The position numbers and the translations under genes are program-made. From Candidatus Omnitrophota bacterium (GTDB taxonomy: Bacteria; Omnitrophota; Gorgyraeia; Zapsychrales; Fredricksoniimonadaceae): a DNA stretch of 38,247 nucleotides. The notes below the pieces were generated by a model that saw only the letters and a program-made list of their open reading frames with translations, was not told where the DNA came from and ran no database searches. This document shows, piece by piece, positions 16,981-24,370 of this stretch (the first letter of the stretch is position 1; each line of letters opens with the position of its first letter). The stretch spans positions 1 to 38,247 of the forward strand of contig JADFYI010000012.1 of the NCBI GenBank assembly GCA_015233145.1, written 5' to 3'.

Positions 16981-17385
16981 TTAATGGCCAGGCACGCGCA
17001 GTGGAATAAGGCCAGCCATAAGCCGGACAGCGCTCACAACCTCTTCCACGGTGCATGGCTTGGTCAGATAATGGTCTGCCTCAAGGTCAAAGCCTTTGCG
17101 CATATCCTCAAGCTCTGTGCGACCGGAAACAATCACCACCGGAACCCAGCGGCCCGGCGGAGTAATGGCGCGCAATTCTTTTAAAACCGTAAACCCGTCT
17201 TTGCGCGGCATATTAAGATCCAGAACAACAACATCCGGGTTTTCTGTCTTGATCAGTTCAACCGCAGAGGCACCGTCATAGGCGCCAACAGCCTCAAACC
17301 CGGCGGCTTTTAATCTTTTCACCGTAACATCCGTGACAGACTGTTCATCGTCAGCCACAAGAACTTTCCAGACCTTATCGCCCAT
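16981..17385 (-). CDS. Single-domain response regulator
   Basis: The start at 17385 is set by a very strong ribosome site (GGAGGG, seven bases upstream), giving 134 residues; upstream in-frame codons belong to the nuclease gene in another frame. It is a lone CheY-like receiver: Asp12-Asp13 acidic pocket, phospho-acceptor Asp56 in VVLDLNMP, Ser87 in the switch position, and Lys109 in LTKPC. No output domain follows, so it must act through protein partners. No histidine kinase is in the window. Its start overlaps the end of the nuclease gene by 11 bp. Confidence 0.93.
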   Translation of the reverse strand: MGDKVWKVLVADDEQSVTDVTVKRLKAAGFEAVGAYDGASAVELIKTENPDVVVLDLNMPRKDGFTVLKELRAITPPGRWVPVVIVSGRTELEDMRKGFDLEADHYLTKPCTVEEVVSAVRLMAGLIPLRVPGH

Positions 17386-17953
17386 CTTTTTTCCCTCCGG
17401 ACGGCCCATCTGCAGGGTTCCCCTTACCCCACAATCCCAAATTGGCGGCACGGGCCTCTTTAAAGTATTCTTTAAATTCATCCGCATGTCTTACGTTCGG
17501 CGGAATTGTCATCGGGTACGCATAGCCATTTTTGATAATCTCGGCATTCACAAATGTTCCATCGGTCAGGTAAAGGTATGCCAAAAGCCTGCCGTATTTA
17601 TCGCGTCTCACAACATCGAATTCCAAACGAACCTGTTTTTGGTCCACAAGCGGCTTAACATACCTGTAAGCCTCGCGCCCCATGGTAAGAATTGTTTTTG
17701 TGTCCATGCCTGAACGCGCCGAGTCGCGCATGAGCTTTGGATTTTCATGCATTTCAGGAGCGTCAATGCCCAGAAGCCTGACATGCTCACCGTTATCAAG
17801 CTTGACCGTATCACCGTCATAAACATGCACCACGCGGGCATTCTCGAAATCCGCGGATTGCGGCGCCTTGACGACAGATGACAATAAAATGCCAAATCCC
17901 GCAAGAATAGCAATAACAAGGAATCCGAAGTATTTTAGAAAAAAACCTCTCAT
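17375..17953 (-). CDS. Membrane-anchored or secreted SNase-like nuclease
   Basis: The 192-residue protein begins with a hydrophobic N-terminal helix (about 8-28), so it is exported or anchored facing the periplasm. The thermonuclease (SNase-like) domain follows: VVHVYDGDTVKL at about 41-52 with the metal-binding Asp residues, VRLLGIDAPE with Arg59 and Glu67, and DKYGRLLAYLYL with Arg122. These match the catalytic Arg-Glu-Arg set of staphylococcal nuclease. The LWGKG near the end is also typical. It starts a few bases after the era stop codon. A role in degrading extracellular DNA or RNA is likely but unproven. Confidence 0.92.
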   Translation of the reverse strand: MRGFFLKYFGFLVIAILAGFGILLSSVVKAPQSADFENARVVHVYDGDTVKLDNGEHVRLLGIDAPEMHENPKLMRDSARSGMDTKTILTMGREAYRYVKPLVDQKQVRLEFDVVRRDKYGRLLAYLYLTDGTFVNAEIIKNGYAYPMTIPPNVRHADEFKEYFKEARAANLGLWGKGNPADGPSGGKKDGR

Positions 17954-17954
17954 G

Positions 17955-18872
17955 CTAAAAACTGTACCCCATATCCGTTAAGATATAATGGTCATCCCGC
18001 CAGTTTTTTTGGGTTTTCACAAGAAGATCGAGAAAAACCTTTGTTTCCATGAGTTCCTCAAGTTCTGCGCGGCTCATCATGCCGATTTTTTTGATCATGG
18101 CGCCCTTGGCGCCGATAACAATTTCTTTCTGCGAATCCCGCTCCACCAGAATGGTCGCGGTAATGCGGGTCGTTTTCCCTTTGGCAGGCCGGATCTCATC
18201 CACAGTAACGGCAATGGAATGAGGGATTTCTTCCCGCATCAGGAAAAAAAGCTTCTCGCGAATAATATCCGATACAACCTGTTTTCTGGGGATGTCGCAA
18301 ACGGTGTCAGGCTCATAAAAAAGCGGGGCTTCGGGAAGGAAAGAAAAAACAAGGTCAATGAGCTTTTCCACCTGCGTGCCTTCTTTGCCGGACAAAGGGA
18401 GCATCATAAAATTTTTCATTTCCGTTATTTTTTCACCGCGGGCCTGCTCCCAAAGGCCAATATATTGCGAAACAAACTCGCCCTTAAGGTCAATCTTGTT
18501 AAGCCCGAGGATAACCGGCACCTTGATATTCTTTAAACGCTCCACCACCATCCATTCCTCTTCGCCCACAGGCTTTGAGGTATCTGCCAAATGAATGACG
18601 CAATCAATCCCATCGAGCGCGTTCTGGCAGGATTTGTTCATGAATTTATCAAGCCCGTCACGGCCCATGTGCCAGCCGGGGGTATCAATAAAAACAATCT
18701 GCCCGCGTTTGTCATTATAAATCCCCCGGATCGCGTTGCGCGTTGTCTGGGGCACGGTAGACACAATCGCAATCTTTTCCCCCACGATATTGTTCACAAG
18801 CGTGGATTTTCCGGAATTCGGACGTCCTACAATGGCGGCAAAGCCGCAGTGAAGAGGTCTTTCTTTATTCAC
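17955..18872 (-). CDS. era: GTPase Era
   Basis: Era is an essential GTPase that binds the 3' end of 16S rRNA in 30S maturation. The 305-residue protein has G1 GRPNSGKS (16-23), a STVPQTTRN switch region, G3 DTPGWH and G4 NKID. A C-terminal KH domain contains VIGAKGAMIKKIG and ends DDHYILTDMGYSF. It starts with GTG and overlaps the PQ-loop gene by 8 bp; AAAGGA six bases upstream is the ribosome site. The thermonuclease gene follows after 1 bp. Confidence 0.97.
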   Translation of the reverse strand: MNKERPLHCGFAAIVGRPNSGKSTLVNNIVGEKIAIVSTVPQTTRNAIRGIYNDKRGQIVFIDTPGWHMGRDGLDKFMNKSCQNALDGIDCVIHLADTSKPVGEEEWMVVERLKNIKVPVILGLNKIDLKGEFVSQYIGLWEQARGEKITEMKNFMMLPLSGKEGTQVEKLIDLVFSFLPEAPLFYEPDTVCDIPRKQVVSDIIREKLFFLMREEIPHSIAVTVDEIRPAKGKTTRITATILVERDSQKEIVIGAKGAMIKKIGMMSRAELEELMETKVFLDLLVKTQKNWRDDHYILTDMGYSF

Positions 18873-19137
18873 GTTTTTTCCTTTGACGATATTTCACCAC
18901 AGCAAAAGCCACTCCGGAAAACAAACCAAAATTCACAAAACTGAAAACTTTAAGCACAATATCTTTTGTCATGACCGCCCAGGGCAACATAAGGGCCATG
19001 CAAATCCAGACGCCAAGCGCCCATGACAGGCTCAAGTCTTCAGACGATTGCCGCTGAAAAATCTTTACAATAAGCGGAATGTTCCACAAAGGCATGACAA
19101 TGGAAGCCACAAGGGCCATGGATTCCCACGAATACAT
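18865..19137 (-). CDS. Small PQ-loop / SemiSWEET-like membrane protein
   Basis: The product has only 90 residues with three hydrophobic helices (about 5-25, 38-57 and 63-82), the size and topology of a SemiSWEET/MtN3 unit that works as a dimer. The N-terminal P-L-W-N-I-P-L-I-V-K-I-F-Q-R-Q-S-S-E-D-L pattern fits the helix-then-basic-loop of PQ-loop repeats, although the central Gln of the P-Q pair is not kept. SemiSWEETs move sugars; other PQ-loop proteins move amino acids, so the substrate is open. It lies 3 bp after a PfkB sugar-kinase gene, which would suit a sugar substrate. Confidence 0.75.
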   Translation of the reverse strand: MYSWESMALVASIVMPLWNIPLIVKIFQRQSSEDLSLSWALGVWICMALMLPWAVMTKDIVLKVFSFVNFGLFSGVAFAVVKYRQRKKRE

Positions 19138-19140
19138 ACG

Positions 19141-20046
19141 CTAAGCCCATGCACAAAATTGCTGATATTCCTTGAGACGTTTTTCAACTTCACGCATGGT
19201 CAGCGGCGCCGTCTCCCCAACACCAAAGCCCTCGACATTAAAACTGGCCAAAACCGTGGCGTAAACAGCGGCCCGGCGAAAAGTTTTTTCATCAAATTTT
19301 CTGGCCTTTGCAATAAACCCAAACAGCCCGCCTGCAAAAGTATCGCCCGCACCGGTAGGGTCTACCACTTTCTTGACCGGGAACGCCGGATAGCCGAACT
19401 GGAAAGACCCTCCAAAAACATAAACACCATGTTCGCCTTTTTTGACAACCACAATGCGCGGCCCCATGGCCCTTAACACTTCCGCGGAGCGCACAACATT
19501 GGCCTCTCCGGTCAGGAGCCTGGCCTCGCCGTCGTTTAAAACCAGAAGATCAACCTTTTTCATGACGCGCTTCAAATCCCGCAGGGCCGTATTAATCCAG
19601 AGGTTCATCGTGTCCATGCCGATAAACTCAGGGCTTTTCATCAGTGACAAAAGTTTTTCCTGGACGAGCGGTGCCAGGTTGGCCAAAAATACATATCCCA
19701 TTTTCTTCTGGTCCTCGGTAATGACCGGCGCATAATCCGCCAGCACCCCGAGTTTGGTGTCATGGGTCACCGCGCTGTTCAGGTTTTCTTTCTTATATTC
19801 CCCGGACCAGCGGAAAGTGGTGCCACTGGCCATTGTCAATGAGGAGGTGTCAATCCCCTTGCGCTTTAAAAAATCAAGATGGACTCTCGGAAAATCCTTG
19901 CCGACAACGCCGACAACATTCACATCATCAAAAAGCCGCGCGCTCATGGAAAAATGGGCCGCGCTTCCGCCCAGCATGTTTTTCTTGACTCCCGAAGGAG
20001 TTTTGACATTATCGAGCGCTACTGTTCCTAAAACCAATAAAGCCAT
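19141..20046 (-). CDS. PfkB-family carbohydrate/nucleoside kinase
   Basis: The 301-residue protein is a ribokinase-fold kinase. Near the N-terminus GGSAAHFSMSARLFDD matches the substrate-binding glycine motif. Near the C-terminus VDPTGAGDTFAGGLFGFIA is PfkB signature 2, with the catalytic Asp in GAGD. The VVVKKGEHGVYVF strand leading into it is also typical. Substrate specificity (sugar, adenosine or other nucleoside) cannot be assigned. GGAGAG five bases before the ATG is the ribosome site. It lies between yjbQ and the PQ-loop gene in the same minus-strand array. Confidence 0.92.
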   Translation of the reverse strand: MALLVLGTVALDNVKTPSGVKKNMLGGSAAHFSMSARLFDDVNVVGVVGKDFPRVHLDFLKRKGIDTSSLTMASGTTFRWSGEYKKENLNSAVTHDTKLGVLADYAPVITEDQKKMGYVFLANLAPLVQEKLLSLMKSPEFIGMDTMNLWINTALRDLKRVMKKVDLLVLNDGEARLLTGEANVVRSAEVLRAMGPRIVVVKKGEHGVYVFGGSFQFGYPAFPVKKVVDPTGAGDTFAGGLFGFIAKARKFDEKTFRRAAVYATVLASFNVEGFGVGETAPLTMREVEKRLKEYQQFCAWA

Positions 20047-20099
20047 AACATCTCTCCTTATTCATCCGCCTCTCCGCGGTATCCAGAGCAAAAAACGAA

Positions 20100-20519
20100 T
20101 TACTCGCCAATAACTTTTATTAAAACGCGTTTTCTGCGGCGGCCGTCAAATTCGCCATAAAAAATCTGTTCCCAGGGGCCGAAGTCCAGTTCTCCTTTGG
20201 TCACCGCCACCACAACCTCGCGGCCCATCACCTGGCGCTTCATATGCGCATCAGCATTGTCTTCGCCGGTATCGTTATGGCGGTACTGCGACGTTGGCGC
20301 GTGCGGCGCCAGTTTTTCGAGCCATTGGTCGTAATCGCTCAAAAGGCCGGATTCCGCGTCATTAATATATACGCTGGCCGTAATATGCATGGCATTGACC
20401 AGGCACAGCCCTTCCTTGATGCCGCTTTTGTCAACCGCCGACTGAACCTTGTCGGTAATATTGATATAATCCCGGCGATGCGGCGTTTCAAAAAAAAGTT
20501 CTTCCCGATAAGACTTCAT
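20100..20519 (-). CDS. YjbQ/UPF0047 family protein
   Basis: The 139-residue protein belongs to the YjbQ (UPF0047) family, small trimeric beta proteins, some with weak thiamine-phosphate-synthase activity. Visible family features are the [11 protein letters not shown] strand, [13 protein letters not shown] with conserved His and acidic residues, the [18 protein letters not shown] segment and a basic C-terminus. The physiological role is not established. Its ATG overlaps the upstream TPR gene stop by four bases (ATGA), so the two are translationally coupled. Confidence 0.92.
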   Translation of the reverse strand: MKSYREELFFETPHRRDYINITDKVQSAVDKSGIKEGLCLVNAMHITASVYINDAESGLLSDYDQWLEKLAPHAPTSQYRHNDTGEDNADAHMKRQVMGREVVVAVTKGELDFGPWEQIFYGEFDGRRRKRVLIKVIGE

Positions 20520-20908
20520 GGGTTAGCCTTGGCTTTAGGGCCAGTGCGCACACTTTTCAAATACTCGGTAAAATCACTGTCTGTCATCAAATTCAACAGG
20601 TCAGGATCACTTTCAAGGTGCTTCCAGTCATCATACCCGCAGGCCACGGCACGCGACATGGCCTTACGGGCCTTTGGAATTTCATTCAACAGCGAATAGC
20701 TGCACGCCAGGTTATAAAAAACAACCGGATCCTCCGGGCGGAGCGTCGAGAGCTTCTCGTCAACGGCAAGGCCTTTCTGGTAAAAGCCTTCCTTAGTATA
20801 AAGATCCCCGATCGCGACCAAAGCCTCGATAAAATTAGGGCTGTTTTTTAGCACATTTTCATAAAAAGCGATTTCGAACTGGGGATCGCTTTCAGATCTT
20901 TTCTTCAT
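20516..20908 (-). CDS. Small TPR-repeat protein
   Basis: The chosen ATG at 20908 gives 130 residues starting [20 protein letters not shown]; the longer ORF to 21019 lies inside the aminotransferase gene in another frame. About three TPR-like helix pairs are visible ([20 protein letters not shown], the [19 protein letters not shown] stretch, and [20 protein letters not shown]), followed by a DFTEYLKS tail. There is no signal peptide, so it is cytosolic. It starts 8 bp after the aminotransferase and overlaps yjbQ by four bases. A protein-protein adaptor role is likely; the partner is unknown. Confidence 0.85.
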   Translation of the reverse strand: MKKRSESDPQFEIAFYENVLKNSPNFIEALVAIGDLYTKEGFYQKGLAVDEKLSTLRPEDPVVFYNLACSYSLLNEIPKARKAMSRAVACGYDDWKHLESDPDLLNLMTDSDFTEYLKSVRTGPKAKANP

Positions 20909-20916
20909 ATGGCACT

Positions 20917-22080
20917 CTAACGTTTTTTCCTTTTTTCTATAAAGCGCTTCATGCGCGCCACAGCTTCTTTCAGGTTGTCGTAACTCGACGCATAAGAAAT
21001 GCGCACATGGTCCGCGCACTGTGATCCAAACGCATTACCCGGCACAAGCGCTACCTTTTCCTTTTCCAGAAGCTCTTTGGCAAAATCCAGCGAACTCATG
21101 CCGCCCAAAGATTTGATGGAAGGAAACGCGTAAAAAGCGCCCTGGGGCATATGGCACTCAAGGCCGATATCATTCAGGCCCGTCACAATAAAATTCCTGC
21201 GGCGGTTATACTCCCGCTTCATGGCCAAGACATCTTTCGCGCCGTTTTTGATGGCTTCACGCGCCGCCATCTGGCTTGAAATGGGTGCGCACATGATCGT
21301 GTACTGATGGATCTTGGTCATGGCCGAAAGGATTTTTTCCGGGCCTGCCGCCCAACCCAGGCGAAACCCTGTCATGGCATACGCCTTTGAAAACCCGTTT
21401 AAATAAACCACGCGGTCTTTCATGCCCGGAAGTGTCGCCATGGGCGTATGGTCAAAGTCATAGGTCAGCTCATCGTAAACCTCATCCGAAAGAATCAAAA
21501 AATCGAGTTTTTTCGCAACCTTCGCGATCGCCAGAAGCTCGCTTTTGGTGTAAGACGTTCCCGTCGGGTTGCAGGGATAATTAAAAATAAACGCCTTGGT
21601 CCCTTTTTTCCACGCTTTTTGAAGTTTTTCAGGTGTCACCTTAAACCCTTCAGACGCTTCGGTAATCACAGGGATGGGCTCCCCGCCCGCGAGTTTCACA
21701 AGCGGGGCATACGCCACAAAGCAGGGCTCGTGAACCAAAACCTTCTCGCCCCTGTTTAAAATCGCGCGGACAGCAATGTCAAGGCCTTCGCTCACCCCAA
21801 CGGTAACAAGCATTTCCTTATCCCAGTCATACTGAAGGCCATAACGCGATTTTAGAAAATCAACAATATCTTTACGCAGCTCCGCAAGGCCTTTATTCGA
21901 GGTATAAGAGGTATAGCCCTGTTCATAAGAATAAATCGCTTTTTCGCGGATGTTCCAGGGGGTCACAAAATCAGGCTCGCCAACGCCCAATGATATGACA
22001 TCTTTCATGCCTAAAACAAGGTCAAAAAACGCGCGTATTCCTGATGGCGGGAGGCTTTCTACAAGTTTGGAAACGTACAT
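20917..22080 (-). CDS. PLP-dependent class I/II aminotransferase
   Basis: The 387-residue protein is a fold-type I aminotransferase. It has the N-terminal VISLGVGEPDF substrate-loop motif, FNYPCNPTG with the conserved Asn, SDEVYDELTYD with the PLP-binding Asp and Tyr, NGFSKAYAMTGFRLGW with the Schiff-base Lys, and VRISYASSYDN with the carboxylate-binding Arg. It resembles aspartate/aromatic/alanine aminotransferases of the AspB type, but the exact substrate is uncertain. The Lrp/AsnC regulator directly upstream (43 bp) suggests amino-acid-responsive control. Confidence 0.93.
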   Translation of the reverse strand: MYVSKLVESLPPSGIRAFFDLVLGMKDVISLGVGEPDFVTPWNIREKAIYSYEQGYTSYTSNKGLAELRKDIVDFLKSRYGLQYDWDKEMLVTVGVSEGLDIAVRAILNRGEKVLVHEPCFVAYAPLVKLAGGEPIPVITEASEGFKVTPEKLQKAWKKGTKAFIFNYPCNPTGTSYTKSELLAIAKVAKKLDFLILSDEVYDELTYDFDHTPMATLPGMKDRVVYLNGFSKAYAMTGFRLGWAAGPEKILSAMTKIHQYTIMCAPISSQMAAREAIKNGAKDVLAMKREYNRRRNFIVTGLNDIGLECHMPQGAFYAFPSIKSLGGMSSLDFAKELLEKEKVALVPGNAFGSQCADHVRISYASSYDNLKEAVARMKRFIEKRKKR

Positions 22081-22123
22081 ATCATTTGCCTGTACTTTTA
22101 ATTTTGAAAAATTTTTTTCTAAA

Positions 22124-22612
22124 TTAATAAGAAATGTTCAGTCGTTTTGATTTTGACGGGGCTTTAAAAATTTTCCCGTCTTCTTTATACTTCTTTAATA
22201 AAAAATGCGTTGTTGTCTGGCGGACATTTTCCATCGGGGAAAGTTTCGAAGAAACAAATTCCGCAACCGTCTGAATGTTTTCGCCCTCAACGATCAGTAA
22301 AAGGTCATAACTGCCGGAAACAAGATAGCAGCTCTTGACTTCGCTAAAGCTGTAAATGCGCTCTGCCACATGGTCGAACCCGACATCCTTTTGCGGCAGG
22401 ATGCTCACTTCAATCAACGCGCGCACCGGAGGGTGCCCGCGGTCTTCCACCATCTCGGGATTGATGATCGCCTTATATTGGACAATCGTGCCGTCATCCT
22501 CGTATTTCTTGATGGTTTTTTTGACAACCGCGACCGGCTTTCGTGTCATCTTTGCGATCTCTTCAGGAGACCGGCGGGCATCATTCAACAATATTTCCAA
22601 AATTTCGTCCAT
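22124..22612 (-). CDS. Lrp/AsnC-family transcriptional regulator
   Basis: This 162-residue regulator has an N-terminal winged helix-turn-helix (about 1-45, ARRSPEEIAKMTRKPVAVVK) and a C-terminal RAM ligand-binding domain with CYLVSGSYDLLLIVEG at about 95-110. The size is typical. AAGGAG eight bases before the ATG is a strong ribosome site. It precedes the aminotransferase gene in the same direction, so it probably controls that gene in response to an amino acid. The stretch between the two genes is AT-rich and could hold the operator. Confidence 0.93.
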   Translation of the reverse strand: MDEILEILLNDARRSPEEIAKMTRKPVAVVKKTIKKYEDDGTIVQYKAIINPEMVEDRGHPPVRALIEVSILPQKDVGFDHVAERIYSFSEVKSCYLVSGSYDLLLIVEGENIQTVAEFVSSKLSPMENVRQTTTHFLLKKYKEDGKIFKAPSKSKRLNISY

Positions 22613-22633
22613 GACTATAACTCCTTATTTAAT

Positions 22634-23692
22634 CTACCTTTTGCTATTCCGATTCTGATAACGTAAAAGCGAATTGATCTTATACTCAAGAAGCGCCACG
22701 TTCTCGCGCAAATTTGAATTTTCATCCTCAATCTGCTTGTTTTGCTTCTCAACGCCATCGGCTTTTGTTTTTACGACGTCAATGGTATCAGGAAGTGTCG
22801 CCGCCAGCGCTTCTTTTCTCTTGAGCTCGTCTTTGATTCCGGTATTGCTTGCCTCTAACTGTGTTTTTTCATTCACCAGCGTAAAATACTGGCTGACCAA
22901 AGGCGACTTCTCGAGGGCTGAACGCTTTTCAGCAAGGGCCGAAAGCTGGTCGGTCATCTCCTGTTCCTCAGCGATGGCCGCGTTGATCCTGGCCTTTAAC
23001 GACGCCTTCTCAATACTTAACTGACGGACCGCGTCAAGCTGCGGCTTTTTAGCGGTATCAAACCCGGCCAGTTTTTTACGGATAATCTTTTCCTGCTCCA
23101 CAGCCGAGTTGATCTTGTCATGAAGGGAGTCAATTTCGACATTAACATCCCCCAGCGCGGCATTGGTTTTTTCTTTTTGCTCTGCCAGGGCCGTCTTATA
23201 TTCAAGATCAACCGAATCTGCCTTCAAACGGCGAAGCTTTAATTTGCTGTCCGCCCGCTGCCTGGCTGCCTCCAGTGTCCCCAAAGACTCTTTTTTGATG
23301 GCAATGGCTGATTCGAGCTTGGCCGCCTTTGCTTTACCAACCGACATTTCGACCGGGGCATCAAGCTCGTGCTGGCGGGCTTCGAGGGCCAGCGCCCCTT
23401 CTTTTATTTTTAATTTTCTGGCAATAATTTCGCTCTTAAGCGCAATATATTCCTGCGAAAGCGCCTGATATTCCGATGACAACCTCGCGTTCATTTCAAG
23501 AAGCGATGCCGTGTTTTTCTCGATGGAACTCACAGATTCATTCCATTGCGGAAGGCTTGCCTCCAGCGGATTGGCCACCGTGTTTAAAACGTCTGAAGAC
23601 GAATTGCCCGGCATATCCTGCGCCCAAAGAGAGGCCGTTCCCATAGAAACAATACTAATAGTCATAAATAAGAAAATATATTTTCTTGGCAT
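22634..23692 (-). CDS. Secreted coiled-coil protein
   Basis: From the ATG at 23692 the protein has 352 residues. It begins with a signal peptide (MPRKYIFLFMTISIVSMG then ASLWA, cleavage before QD). The rest, from about residue 45 to 340, is almost unbroken coiled coil rich in Glu, Lys, Ala, Leu and Ser, ending in a basic tail. This resembles periplasmic spacers, but no LytM, OmpA or other anchoring domain is present. A longer in-frame start to 23728 is possible but lies in the promoter repeat region. The presumed TATAAT is so close to the ATG that the mRNA may be leaderless. Confidence 0.8.
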   Translation of the reverse strand: MPRKYIFLFMTISIVSMGTASLWAQDMPGNSSSDVLNTVANPLEASLPQWNESVSSIEKNTASLLEMNARLSSEYQALSQEYIALKSEIIARKLKIKEGALALEARQHELDAPVEMSVGKAKAAKLESAIAIKKESLGTLEAARQRADSKLKLRRLKADSVDLEYKTALAEQKEKTNAALGDVNVEIDSLHDKINSAVEQEKIIRKKLAGFDTAKKPQLDAVRQLSIEKASLKARINAAIAEEQEMTDQLSALAEKRSALEKSPLVSQYFTLVNEKTQLEASNTGIKDELKRKEALAATLPDTIDVVKTKADGVEKQNKQIEDENSNLRENVALLEYKINSLLRYQNRNSKR

Positions 23693-23699
23693 GGGCTCT

Positions 23700-23728
23700 A
23701 TTATAGAGGGCAAGAGGCAAGAAGGCAA
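23700..23728 (-). promoter_or_regulatory. Promoter next to the start of the secreted coiled-coil gene
   Basis: On the minus strand TTGCCT (23723-23728) and a perfect TATAAT (23700-23705) are separated by 17 bp. The expected transcript start falls within one or two bases of the ATG at 23692, implying little or no 5' leader. The -35 box lies inside a GGCAAGA tandem repeat. Confidence 0.5.
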
Positions 23729-23738
23729 GAGGGCAAAA
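23709..23738. repeat. Short tandem repeat of GGCAAGA
   Basis: Three GGCAAGA units (23709-23715, 23716-23722, 23724-23730) and one variant GGCAAAA (23732-23738) lie in the intergenic gap between the exonuclease stop codon and the coiled-coil gene. The spacers are 0-1 base. Confidence 0.7.
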
Positions 23739-23746
23739 AGAGAATT

Positions 23747-24370
23747 TCAGAACAAAGAGGGCTGCGGGCCCTGCTGAATCCTGAAATTCGGCTTCTCCAC
23801 GCCAAATTGCGTCACCAGGGTGGTCAGGTTGTGGACATCATACTCAGGCGCCATGGACACAAGCCTGTTAAAAAGATGAAATGTCAGCTCAGCATCTGCC
23901 TCTGCGCGATGAGTGGAAACAATAGTAATCCCTAAAGACCTGGCGAGATACTCCAGACGATGGCTGGTCAAGTGCGGCAAAAAAGCCCTGGACATCTTCA
24001 TCGTATCCACGGCCGGCGTCTCATCCTTGAGCCTTCGTCCGGCCAAAGACAATTCATAAGACAGAAATTTTACGTCAAACGACGCATTGTGGGCCACCAG
24101 GCAGGCATTGCCCAGAAAATCTATGATCTGCGGAAGTATTTCACTCGAAGTGGGCGCATCCTTAACCATGTCTTCGGTAATGCCGTTAATCTCCTGCGCT
24201 CCGGCGGACAATGGCCGGCCGGGATTGACAAGACTCGTCATTTTTTCAACAATGCGGCCGTGCCTTGCCTTGAGCGCCGCGAACTCTATGATCCGATCGC
24301 CCTCAAGCGGAGAAAGCCCTGTTGTTTCAACGTCAAAAATAACATACTCGGCATCCGCGAGCTTAAACAT
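23747..24370 (-). CDS. DnaQ-type 3'-5' exonuclease
   Basis: I chose the ATG at 24370 (207 residues), which overlaps the upstream stop as TGATG. It is a DEDDh exonuclease: Exo I FDVETTG with Asp13 and Glu15, Exo II AHNASFD, and Exo III THRAEADA. This is the fold of the DNA polymerase III epsilon subunit. The C-terminus ends QPSLF, resembling the pentapeptide QxSLF-type beta-clamp-binding motif, so it may act at replication or repair sites. Whether it is the replicative epsilon or an accessory proofreader/DNA-repair exonuclease cannot be told; no dnaE is nearby. Confidence 0.9.
   Translation of the reverse strand: MFKLADAEYVIFDVETTGLSPLEGDRIIEFAALKARHGRIVEKMTSLVNPGRPLSAGAQEINGITEDMVKDAPTSSEILPQIIDFLGNACLVAHNASFDVKFLSYELSLAGRRLKDETPAVDTMKMSRAFLPHLTSHRLEYLARSLGITIVSTHRAEADAELTFHLFNRLVSMAPEYDVHNLTTLVTQFGVEKPNFRIQQGPQPSLF

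Noticed and set aside
23701..23745. GGCAAGA repeats considered as a CRISPR array
   Set aside because: Units are only 7 bases with no spacers of CRISPR length and no cas genes nearby.
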